Source: an uncultured Saprospiraceae bacterium
GTDB lineage: Bacteria > Bacteroidota > Bacteroidia > Chitinophagales > Saprospiraceae
DNA: 5,277 bases
Direction of reading: 5' to 3'
NCBI GenBank assembly: GCA_937921525.1
Contig: CAKZUM010000568.1
Coordinates: 1-5,277, forward strand
A program made the translations under genes and the position numbers. Shown here one piece after another: positions 1 through 5,277 of the stretch. A model generated the notes under the pieces. That model did no database searches. It was not told where the DNA came from and saw only the letters and a list, made by a program, of their open reading frames with translations. The stretch's first letter is position 1. Each line of letters begins with the position of its first letter.

Positions 1-3
1 CAT

Positions 4-30
4 CCGCAAGCGGTTCGGAAGTATACTTCC
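4..30. repeat. Two small palindromes at the left edge
   Basis: CCGC-AA-GCGG at 4-13 is a short inverted repeat, and GGAAGTATACTTCC at 17-30 is a perfect 14-base palindrome. They sit just left of the hairpin at 38-77. They may be part of the same structured intergenic element or the 3' region of a gene outside the window. No coding sequence is seen here and no function can be assigned. Confidence 0.45.
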
Positions 31-37
31 TCATGCC

Positions 38-77
38 TTTTTTATTTCCCGTAGCTAAGGCTACGAAAAATAAAAAA
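38..77. terminator. Bidirectional terminator-like hairpin
   Basis: Two 18-base arms (38-55 and 60-77) pair at 16 of 18 positions around a TAAG loop. The core is GTAGC/GCTAC. The outer part pairs a T-rich run with an A-rich run, so either strand yields a stem followed by a U-rich tail. That is the form of a Rho-independent terminator usable in both directions. It probably ends a gene lying left of the window, or insulates the downstream gene from it. The GC core is short, so termination strength is uncertain; it could also be part of a dispersed repeat. Confidence 0.5.
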
Positions 78-152
78 CGCTGTGTCCTAACAATCAAGCA
101 CTTACAACTAATCTCAGTCTACATTCTTAAACAACTTCAGTAAAAAATAAAA

Positions 153-183
153 TTGACTTTAAATTTTCAAAAAGTTACTTTTG
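153..183 (+). promoter_or_regulatory. Bacteroidota-type promoter P1
   Basis: TTG at 153-155 is followed after 20 bases by TACTTTTG at 176-183. This matches the TTG-N(17-23)-TAnnTTTG promoter of the Bacteroidota primary sigma factor at every fixed position. Transcription would start near 190, giving a leader of about 190 bases before the ATG at 380, or else a separate short RNA. The leader holds a weak hairpin (ACACG 192-196 with CGTGT 214-218, TCCA 197-200 with TGGA 207-210) and a 12-base palindrome at 218-229. I recognise no known riboswitch. The rest of 78-379 shows no coding sequence. Confidence 0.6.
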
Positions 184-320
184 CAAAACAAACACGTCCA
201 GAAAATTGGAGACCGTGTAATTGCAATTAAATTGATGGTTTATTAGCCATATAGGAAACATTTTGTAAAAATTAAACGTTCTCCAAAAAATTGTTAACCC
301 AAGAGTGTTTTATCGGTTCG

Positions 321-352
321 TTGTTACATAGAACCCAAATAGAGTATATTTC
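321..352 (+). promoter_or_regulatory. Possible second promoter P2 for the DUF2795 gene
   Basis: TTG at 321-323 is followed after 21 bases by TATATTTC at 345-352, which differs from TAnnTTTG only in the last base. Transcription would start near 358 and leave a short leader of about 20 bases before the ATG at 380. It is weaker than P1 by sequence. In AT-rich DNA a match of this quality can arise by chance. Confidence 0.35.
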
Positions 353-379
353 CTCAAACACTATAATTTTTTTAGTTAA

Positions 380-601
380 ATGTATTGGACTTTAGAATTA
401 GTATCACATTTAGAAGAGGCGCCATATCCGGCTTCTCGCGATGAGTTGATAGACTTCGCTATCCGTTCAGGTGCGCCACAATTAGTGATCGAAAATCTTC
501 AACAAATAGAGGATGAAGGGGAGTTGTATGAAGGGATTGAAGATCTTTGGCCAGATTACCCAAGAAAAGATGATTTCTTTTTTAATGAGGATGAGTATTA
601 A
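380..601 (+). CDS. DUF2795-like small acidic protein
   Basis: A complete 73-residue protein of unknown function. The core (about residues 8-50) has the pattern of the DUF2795 family: a short helix, PASRDELIDFAIRSGAP, then a helix and an acidic turn (IEDEGELYEGIEDLWPDYP). The C-terminus is aromatic and acidic (DDFFFNEDEY). Close relatives with nearly the same ends are, from memory, widespread in Bacteroidota as small stand-alone proteins. It has 20 Asp/Glu against 4 Lys/Arg, with no signal peptide, membrane segment or cysteine, so it is expected to be cytoplasmic. The ATG at 380 is the only Met in the protein. No Shine-Dalgarno sequence precedes it, as is usual in this phylum; the upstream bases are T-rich then AGTTAA. 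It is probably transcribed alone from P1 and/or P2 and converges on the receptor gene. Biochemical role not known. Confidence 0.85.
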   Translation: MYWTLELVSHLEEAPYPASRDELIDFAIRSGAPQLVIENLQQIEDEGELYEGIEDLWPDYPRKDDFFFNEDEY

Positions 602-621
602 TTAGATTTTAGAATAGACCA

Positions 622-735
622 GCCCGACTGCCGTCAGGCGGGCGGGGGAAGCGAGAGCAGAGAATAGAGACGTATTCTACTTAATACAACGAATTTTCGT
701 TTATTTTGAAACGACATATCTCTGCTCTTGCTTCT
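622..735 (+). repeat. Structured dispersed element, left copy
   Basis: A non-coding element 20 bases after the DUF2795 stop. It begins with a GC-rich hairpin at 622-643 (GCCCG, A, CTG, loop CCGT, CAG, G, CGGGC) and a G run. A long inverted repeat follows: 649-663 pairs with 719-733 at 14 of 15 positions, the exception being a possible G-U pair. The left arm is built of heptamers (AGAGCAG 654-660, AGAATAG 661-667, then AGACGTA). The loop carries an ACGAATTTTCGT core. A second copy lies in opposite orientation at 5160-5277 and shares the CTGCCGTCAGGCGGGCGGGG head, the heptamers and the AACGAA-TTTCG core. This marks a mobile or repetitive family. No transposase is present. Confidence 0.75.
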
Positions 736-748
736 GTTTTATATGGTT

Positions 749-813
749 TTCAAAAAGTCTTAATAAGAAGTGTACGTGTATTCCATTTTATTAACTTCTG
801 TATGACTTTTGAA
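749..813. repeat. Imperfect inverted repeat
   Basis: The left arm at 749-770 (TTCAAAAAGTC ... AGAAG) pairs with the right arm at 795-813 (CTTCT ... GACTTTTGAA). About 15 base pairs form, with small bulges around a loop of some 24 bases. It lies between the two convergent genes and has no T-run placed to make it a standard terminator. It could be a degenerate repeat or an RNA-stability structure. Confidence 0.4.
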
Positions 814-822
814 GGAAATTTT

Positions 823-856
823 AAAACACTAATTTCCCAAATAGAATTAGTATTTT
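823..856. repeat. Short inverted repeat
   Basis: AAAACACTAATT at 823-834 pairs with AATTAGTATTTT at 845-856 at 11 of 12 positions, with a 10-base loop. It is AT-only apart from a few pairs, so stability would be low. It directly precedes the terminator-like hairpin at 866-903. Confidence 0.35.
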
Positions 857-865
857 GTACAGAAT

Positions 866-903
866 AAAAAAGTCCTCTCGATGTACATCGAGAAGACTTT
901 TTT
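866..903. terminator. Bidirectional terminator-like hairpin
   Basis: An 18-base perfect palindrome (TCTCGATGT/ACATCGAGA, 876-893) is flanked by one mismatch and then AAAAAAGTC/GACTTTTTT. On either strand this gives a stem ending in a U tract. It is placed to stop transcription from the DUF2795 gene reading right and any read-through from the receptor gene reading left. Confidence 0.7.
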
Positions 904-932
904 ATTTGTTGGGTACTATACCCATAAAATAA

Positions 933-965
933 AGAAGGGTTGGCAGTATTACTGCCAACCCTTCT
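933..965. terminator. Strong terminator hairpin of the receptor gene
   Basis: A perfect 15-base-pair stem (933-947 with 951-965, core GGGTTGGCAGT) encloses an ATT loop. It lies 37 bases beyond the receptor stop codon. On the minus strand the stem is followed by TTATTTTAT; on the plus strand by ATTTTTT. It is therefore the best candidate for the 3' end of the receptor mRNA and a backstop for the convergent transcript. Two smaller hairpins flank it: GGGTA/TACCC at 911-923 and GTAGC/GCTAC at 973-985. Confidence 0.75.
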
Positions 966-1002
966 ATTTTTTGTAGCAATGCTACTATCTAATAAGTGTT
1001 AT

Positions 1003-4000
1003 TTATCTTAAGAAATCAACACTCAATTCAACTCTTCTATTCTGACGTCTTCCTGCTGCATTGATATTATCCGCAACTGGACGATCTTCTCCATAACCAA
1101 CTGCTACTACGCTAGTAGAAGGAATACCTTTATCTGTCAAGTATTTCTTAACAGCATCTGCTCTTCTTTGAGATAAAGATTGATTAGAAGCAGAAGAACC
1201 AACAGAATCAGTATGACCAGCAATTGTTAACTTATAAGAAGGATTCTGTCTCATAATTGTTGCTACCTCATTTAAGATACTTCTAGACGAAGAACGAATT
1301 CTATTAGAACCAGTCTCAAACTGAATACCTTGTAATGCTCTTGTGAATAATTGCTTAGTAGATTCTGGAACTACTGGACAACCATTAGCAGAAACAGTAC
1401 CACCTAAAGTAGGGCAGCTATCATTCTTATCAGCTACACCATCTTTGTCACCATCTGGGCAACCACCAACAGTACCTTTTACAGAAGGACATGCATCTTT
1501 GCTATCTACAACACCATCACCATCTGTATCTGGATCAGAAGGACAACCTTTATCCGTACCAGCAACTTCTGGACAAGCATCATCTTTATCAGCTACACCA
1601 TCACCGTCACCATCTGGGCAACCGCTAACGGTACCTGCTGTATTTGGACAAGCATCGTTACCATCAATTACACCGTCTCCATCAGAATCTGGACAACCAC
1701 CAATAGTACCTGCAACAGTAGGACAAGAATCATCCTTATCCGCAACGCCGTCACCGTCACCATCTGGGCAACCGTTTAATGCACCTGCTGTATTTGGACA
1801 CATATCATCTTTGTCAGCCACACCGTCACCATCACCATCTGGACAACCCATTAAATCTCTAGAACCAGCTGCTGAAGGACAAGCATCTTCGCTATCTTTG
1901 ATACCATCACCATCAGAATCTGGACAACCACCTAATTCTTTCAAGCCTGCTGTGTTTGGACACATATCATCATCATCAGCAACGCCATCATTATCCGCAT
2001 CTGCTTTACCCCCACAAAGATCATATCTTACGGTACCGATCACTCTTCTTCCAATAGTTGGGAATTGTGGGTACGTTCTATATTCCTGATTCAATAAATT
2101 TTGGGCCGTAACATTTACAGATAAGCCATTATTGAATTTATATCCAACACCTGCATCTACTAAGTTTCTTTCATCCGTCAAACCAGAGTATTGACCTAAG
2201 AATACTTGGTAAGAATCATCATGTTGAAATGCGATATTACCTCTAAAACCAAATTCTGGCGCATAGTTAACACCTAAACGGAACTTGTTAAGAGGTAAAG
2301 CATTTGCAGTAGTCTCTGTTGCACCATCTGCTCCTTGGATAGTCGGGGTAAATACATTTTCTTCTAACCAACTATAGTTACCAAAAAGAGAAAGATCTTG
2401 ATTCACATAATACTCTAAATTGAAATCAACACCCCAGTAAGAGTAAGCATCAAAAGTTCTATAACCCGCAGTATAGTGAGTTACCCCATTTTGAGGTACT
2501 TGATCTGCTGGTGTAGTCGCAAAGATATTATTAGCAATAAGTGGGGCAACATTTGCAGCAAAGCCATCGCCACCTGCTGTATAAGCACCACCAATAGCCG
2601 CTGATAATGCATCAGCTGTTGGTCCTGCTGCTGGATTAAGATCTCCACCTAACAAATTGAACATGAAATCTCTTAAACCTGGTGTAGCTACTGCAGCTCC
2701 TAAATCAGCACCAAACTGAGCACCTACAGGTAACCAAGCTGGACTAATACCTGTAAATAATGTCTGACCATCTATTCTTCTATTATACACATCTAATGCT
2801 ACGCCTAATTTTTCACCGATTAAACCTTTGTAACCAAACTCCCAAGTGCCTTCTAATAGAAGTTGTGCCGAAGGAGCATTAATTAAACCTAAAGGTTGAC
2901 CGTTAAATAAGTTAGTACCTTGGAAATTTCCTGTAAAACCACCTGGTGTATTCGCAGGATCATTTAAGTATCCTTGGATGGCACCCGCTAAACCAGCTGC
3001 TTGTGCTGTAGGAAGACCGCCCGCTTCAAATTGTGCCTGGATACCAGGAATCAACTGCGCTTGTACTGCTCCATTGACTGCAGCATAGGTAAAAGCATTC
3101 GGGAAACCAGGTGTACCAATAGGAAGTGAAGGCAATGGCAATGCACCATTAAATACGATCTCTGGATTATTGAAGGTAAGTTCATTTTTATTTCCTTGTA
3201 ACCAAATATCATAAGCACCAGGTACTGGAGACGATACTGGGAAATCAATATTTACCTGTAATTGAGAAGGCGTAGCTGTTGCTCGGTTGTAACCGAATCT
3301 GAAGGTATGCTTAGGACTTGCCTTATAGACCATTACTGCTCTAGGAGAGAAGGCCACATCATCGAAAAAGTTAAACTTATCAACTCTACCTGCTAAAACT
3401 AAATCCAATTTCTTTGCTAGTTCAAATTTACCTTGCGCATATGCTCCATATACGATGAAGTCATCATCATCTTCTTCTCTACCATAAACACTGTTTCTTG
3501 TATCTGCTGTAGACTGACGATAATCAAATCCTGTAGTCCAGTTAGCATTTAGAATGTTTGGTGTGTCAAAATTATATTGAACCTGCGCTTCTAATTGCGT
3601 TCTATTAATACCTGTTTCTGAGCCTGTTTGATATAAAAATGTTGGCTTTTCATCTGAACCACCTGTATTGTGTAACCAGAATGCTTGTGCGAATAACCCA
3701 CCTTTTTGCATTCTTGCCTGTGCCCATGTTTCATCTGCTTGAGATAGTCCCTCTCCTTGAGAATTAAAGAATACTGCAGATGCTTGGTTCCAACCACCTG
3801 ATACAGCAAAAGATAAATCATCTTGTGGGCGGAATTCTAAGGTACCATTCAAAGAAGCTTGTTGCCAAAAATCTTGCATCATATTTCCATCACCATCTGG
3901 ATCAAGATCTCTCTCCGTTAATAATACTTCTCCTTGTCTTGTTGCATCTACGAAACCATCCGTAATTGCAGGTCTTACCACTTGTCTTTGGAACCTTCCA

Positions 4001-4884
4001 ATTTGTGCTGCATCTCCCGGGTCGTTCGCATCTAAGGTAAATTCATCTCCTCTTTTGAAAAGGCCATTGACTTTCCAACCAAACTTATCAGATACTTTTG
4101 TCGCATGTCTAAAAGCTGCACCATAAGTATTCAACTCACCACCTGTCAACTCTACAGAAGTACATGGCTCATCAATTGCTGATTTAGAGATAAAGTGAAC
4201 GACACCCGCTGTTACACCAGGACCATATAAGGCAGAACCAGGCCCTCTTACTACCTCGATACGGCTAATATCCAGACTGTTCAAAGGAGAGTTTAATGGG
4301 TCAAATGTCCCTAAACCCGGTCCAGATAAAGAACGATAATCTAAGATAGGGAAAGTAGCAGATCCGAAGATACCCCCATCACCACGCAATTGGATATTAA
4401 TTCTTCCAGCAGATTGCTGTTGAACGTGTACCCCTGGTGTGTTGATAAGATTACGAGCAGGATCATTCGGAGAGGCTGCTTCTAATTTTCTAGCTGTTAA
4501 GACAGAAATAGAGGCAGGTGCTTCTTGTACTTTCTCTCGTCTACGAGAGGCAGAAATTACAACTTCCTCTGTTAAAATAGCACTAGATTCCATGCTAACG
4601 TTAAGATTGGATGTTGAACTAGAAACAGCAACGGATTGCGTATTGTAACCAGTATAACTTACTTCAAGTGTCCAAGGAAGTGGCTGGTCACTAGTTAAAG
4701 TGAAATTACCATCCACATCTGTACTAGTACCAGTAGTCGTACCTTGGATGATAACATTGGCACCAATAAGGGTCTCCCCGTTGTCACCATCTGAAATAGT
4801 ACCGCTCACAGTACTTTGTGCATTTAGGCCTACTGTAAGTAGCACTAACAGCACCCATAAATTGTTAAGGAAAAGTTTCACCAT
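1003..4884 (-). CDS. TonB-dependent receptor fused to TSP3 repeats and OmpA-like domain
   Basis: An intact 1293-residue outer-membrane protein. Residues 1-22 are a signal peptide (cleavage near LNA|QS). Residues 25-98 are a carboxypeptidase-regulatory-like beta-sandwich (TVSGTISD, GETLIGANV, TDVDGNF). EEVVISAS at 106-113 resembles a TonB box. The plug spans about 115-235, with the signature RIEVVRGPGSALYG at 208-221. The barrel runs from about 240 to 956 and ends in the strand GRRVIGTVRYDL, where an ordinary receptor would stop. Cys957 and eight calcium-type TSP3 repeats (961-1170) follow. An OmpA-like domain (about 1175-1293) has GHTDSVG and LSQRRA; Asp1226 and Arg1241 match the diaminopimelate-binding pair of OmpA. 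It should import a ligand using TonB energy while holding peptidoglycan. It is not SusC-like and has no SusD neighbour; the ligand is unknown. An in-frame TAA lies five codons before the ATG, fixing the start. It appears monocistronic. Confidence 0.92.
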   Translation of the reverse strand: MVKLFLNNLWVLLVLLTVGLNAQSTVSGTISDGDNGETLIGANVIIQGTTTGTSTDVDGNFTLTSDQPLPWTLEVSYTGYNTQSVAVSSSTSNLNVSMESSAILTEEVVISASRRREKVQEAPASISVLTARKLEAASPNDPARNLINTPGVHVQQQSAGRINIQLRGDGGIFGSATFPILDYRSLSGPGLGTFDPLNSPLNSLDISRIEVVRGPGSALYGPGVTAGVVHFISKSAIDEPCTSVELTGGELNTYGAAFRHATKVSDKFGWKVNGLFKRGDEFTLDANDPGDAAQIGRFQRQVVRPAITDGFVDATRQGEVLLTERDLDPDGDGNMMQDFWQQASLNGTLEFRPQDDLSFAVSGGWNQASAVFFNSQGEGLSQADETWAQARMQKGGLFAQAFWLHNTGGSDEKPTFLYQTGSETGINRTQLEAQVQYNFDTPNILNANWTTGFDYRQSTADTRNSVYGREEDDDDFIVYGAYAQGKFELAKKLDLVLAGRVDKFNFFDDVAFSPRAVMVYKASPKHTFRFGYNRATATPSQLQVNIDFPVSSPVPGAYDIWLQGNKNELTFNNPEIVFNGALPLPSLPIGTPGFPNAFTYAAVNGAVQAQLIPGIQAQFEAGGLPTAQAAGLAGAIQGYLNDPANTPGGFTGNFQGTNLFNGQPLGLINAPSAQLLLEGTWEFGYKGLIGEKLGVALDVYNRRIDGQTLFTGISPAWLPVGAQFGADLGAAVATPGLRDFMFNLLGGDLNPAAGPTADALSAAIGGAYTAGGDGFAANVAPLIANNIFATTPADQVPQNGVTHYTAGYRTFDAYSYWGVDFNLEYYVNQDLSLFGNYSWLEENVFTPTIQGADGATETTANALPLNKFRLGVNYAPEFGFRGNIAFQHDDSYQVFLGQYSGLTDERNLVDAGVGYKFNNGLSVNVTAQNLLNQEYRTYPQFPTIGRRVIGTVRYDLCGGKADADNDGVADDDDMCPNTAGLKELGGCPDSDGDGIKDSEDACPSAAGSRDLMGCPDGDGDGVADKDDMCPNTAGALNGCPDGDGDGVADKDDSCPTVAGTIGGCPDSDGDGVIDGNDACPNTAGTVSGCPDGDGDGVADKDDACPEVAGTDKGCPSDPDTDGDGVVDSKDACPSVKGTVGGCPDGDKDGVADKNDSCPTLGGTVSANGCPVVPESTKQLFTRALQGIQFETGSNRIRSSSRSILNEVATIMRQNPSYKLTIAGHTDSVGSSASNQSLSQRRADAVKKYLTDKGIPSTSVVAVGYGEDRPVADNINAAGRRQNRRVELSVDFLR
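1375..2004 (-). repeat. In-frame tandem repeat encoding eight TSP3 units
   Basis: Eight units of 25-28 residues (75-84 bases) lie within the receptor gene, at residues 961-988, 989-1015, 1016-1040, 1041-1065, 1066-1090, 1091-1115, 1116-1143 and 1144-1170. Each follows DxDxDGVxDxxDxCP, then a short Thr/Ala/Gly-rich turn and GCP. The Asp positions are those that bind calcium in thrombospondin type 3 repeats. Each unit has two cysteines 10 or 12 residues apart, sixteen in all. Four central units are exactly 75 bases and similar in DNA. Identical stretches recur at 150 bases (for example 1601-1624 and 1751-1774), which points to a two-unit duplication. The array forms the likely periplasmic spacer between barrel and OmpA domain. 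Confidence 0.9.
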
Positions 4885-5159
4885 TTTCGTGAGTATTTAA
4901 TGAACAATGTTTTTGAATAAAAAATAAGCGTTTATTTGATTTTAACTAAAAAAGGGACCAGTCAAAAACAAATTAAAACACACTTCTTTGCACTAGAAAG
5001 CCATATTATTTGGCATCTCGCACAAGGTAGTGAATTTTCGATCAAATACAATTTTAATATCTAAAAATTTGATGTACTAAAAATATGTATTTCGTTATCA
5101 CCTGATTTTCTGCAAGTAACTTGTATTTTTAATAAAAATCACACTACTGGACATTTTAA
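4885..5159. other. AT-rich upstream region of the receptor gene
   Basis: No coding sequence was found on either strand. Reading toward the receptor gene, the bases before the start are A-rich (ACGAAA-ATG) without a Shine-Dalgarno sequence. No good TTTG/TTG plus TAnnTTTG pair is visible; single near-matches such as TTAATTTG and TGTATTTG lack a partner at the right distance. Small inverted repeats occur: GCCA/TGGC at 5000-5014 and ATCAAAT/ATTTGAT at 5041-5073. Any of these could be regulatory, but nothing identifies a regulator. Confidence 0.5.
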
Positions 5160-5277
5160 AGAGCAGAGAATAGAGAGCAGAGAGTAGAGACAGATTTCGT
5201 TTAAAAAATGACGAAATTTCGTTGTTTTCTAATCGAAATACGTCTCTACTCTCTCTTCCCCGCCCGCCTGACGGCAG
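5160..5277 (-). repeat. Structured dispersed element, right copy (cut by window end)
   Basis: This is the second copy of the element at 622-735, in opposite orientation. Read on the minus strand from 5277 it starts with CTGCCGTCAGGCGGGCGGGG, then AAG, heptamers, a TTCG-rich middle and the opposing heptamer arm. The stem is 13 perfect pairs (5179-5191 with 5242-5254), a two-base mismatch and six more pairs (5194-5199 with 5234-5239). The loop contains the perfect palindrome ACGAAATTTCGT at 5211-5222. The outer arm carries four heptamers in tandem (AGAGCAG, AGAATAG, AGAGCAG, AGAGTAG; 5160-5187). Next to the GC head this copy is one heptamer shorter than the left copy. The outer half of the GC-rich hairpin lies beyond the window. 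Confidence 0.75.

Noticed and set aside
1375..2004. Regular repeats that might suggest a CRISPR array
   Set aside because: The repeats are contiguous, in frame and encode conserved DxDxDG/CP motifs inside a larger protein; there are no unique spacers.
1343..2089. 248-codon open frame on the plus strand with many Ser-Pro and SGQP repeats
   Set aside because: It lies wholly antisense to the TSP3 array. Its repeats mirror the 75-base coding period on the other strand, which removes stops, and it has no recognisable domain.
3051..3965. Several 60-76-codon open frames on both strands inside the receptor gene
   Set aside because: All overlap the intact receptor frame, have no domain or plausible translation start context, and have the composition expected of shifted or antisense frames.
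1003..4884. Assignment as a SusC-type glycan importer
   Set aside because: The plug reads RGPGSALYGPGVTAGVVHFISK instead of the SusC-type YGARAANGVILITTK-like signature, and no SusD-like gene adjoins it.
4939..4965. Sigma70-like TTGACT-N15-TAAAAT on the minus strand upstream of the receptor gene
   Set aside because: The 15-base spacing is short, and Bacteroidota use a different promoter consensus; a chance match is likely in this AT-rich stretch.
622..5277. Composite transposon formed by the inverted element pair
   Set aside because: The elements are about 115 bases and non-coding, no transposase or integrase lies between them, and target-site duplications cannot be judged because the right copy is cut by the window end.

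Overview
The window looks like Bacteroidota (Bacteroidetes) chromosome. The reasons are AT-rich intergenic DNA, a TTG-N20-TAnnTTTG promoter, no Shine-Dalgarno sequence ahead of either gene, a small DUF2795-type protein of the form common in this phylum, and a large TonB-dependent receptor with an N-terminal carboxypeptidase-regulatory-like domain. A marine Saprospiria-type organism would fit, but the genus cannot be fixed from this sequence.

Layout from left to right. Positions 1-379 hold no gene. They contain small palindromes, a bidirectional terminator-like hairpin and two promoter candidates. Positions 380-601 (+) encode a 73-residue acidic DUF2795-like protein. Positions 602-1002 are non-coding and almost filled with inverted repeats: one copy of a structured dispersed element (622-735), two imperfect hairpins and two strong terminator-like hairpins. 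They lie between the convergent ends of the two genes. Positions 1003-4884 (-) are one intact 1293-residue gene. Positions 4885-5159 are its AT-rich upstream region, where I see no convincing promoter. A second copy of the dispersed element, in opposite orientation and cut by the window edge, occupies about 5160-5277.

The main item is the 1293-residue protein. It reads as a complete outer-membrane TonB-dependent receptor (signal peptide, carboxypeptidase-regulatory-like domain, TonB-box-like segment, plug, beta-barrel). After the closing barrel strand it continues into eight thrombospondin-type-3 calcium-binding repeats and a C-terminal OmpA-like peptidoglycan-binding domain that keeps the expected Asp and Arg. 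This is the barrel-TSP3-OmpA layout of OmpA/OprF-type anchors with the small barrel replaced by a TonB-gated one, so one polypeptide may both import a ligand and tether the outer membrane to the cell wall. The ligand cannot be named; there is no SusD-like partner in the window.

The two genes are convergent, lie about 400 bases apart and share no visible functional link. The two dispersed elements bracket the receptor gene as an inverted pair.
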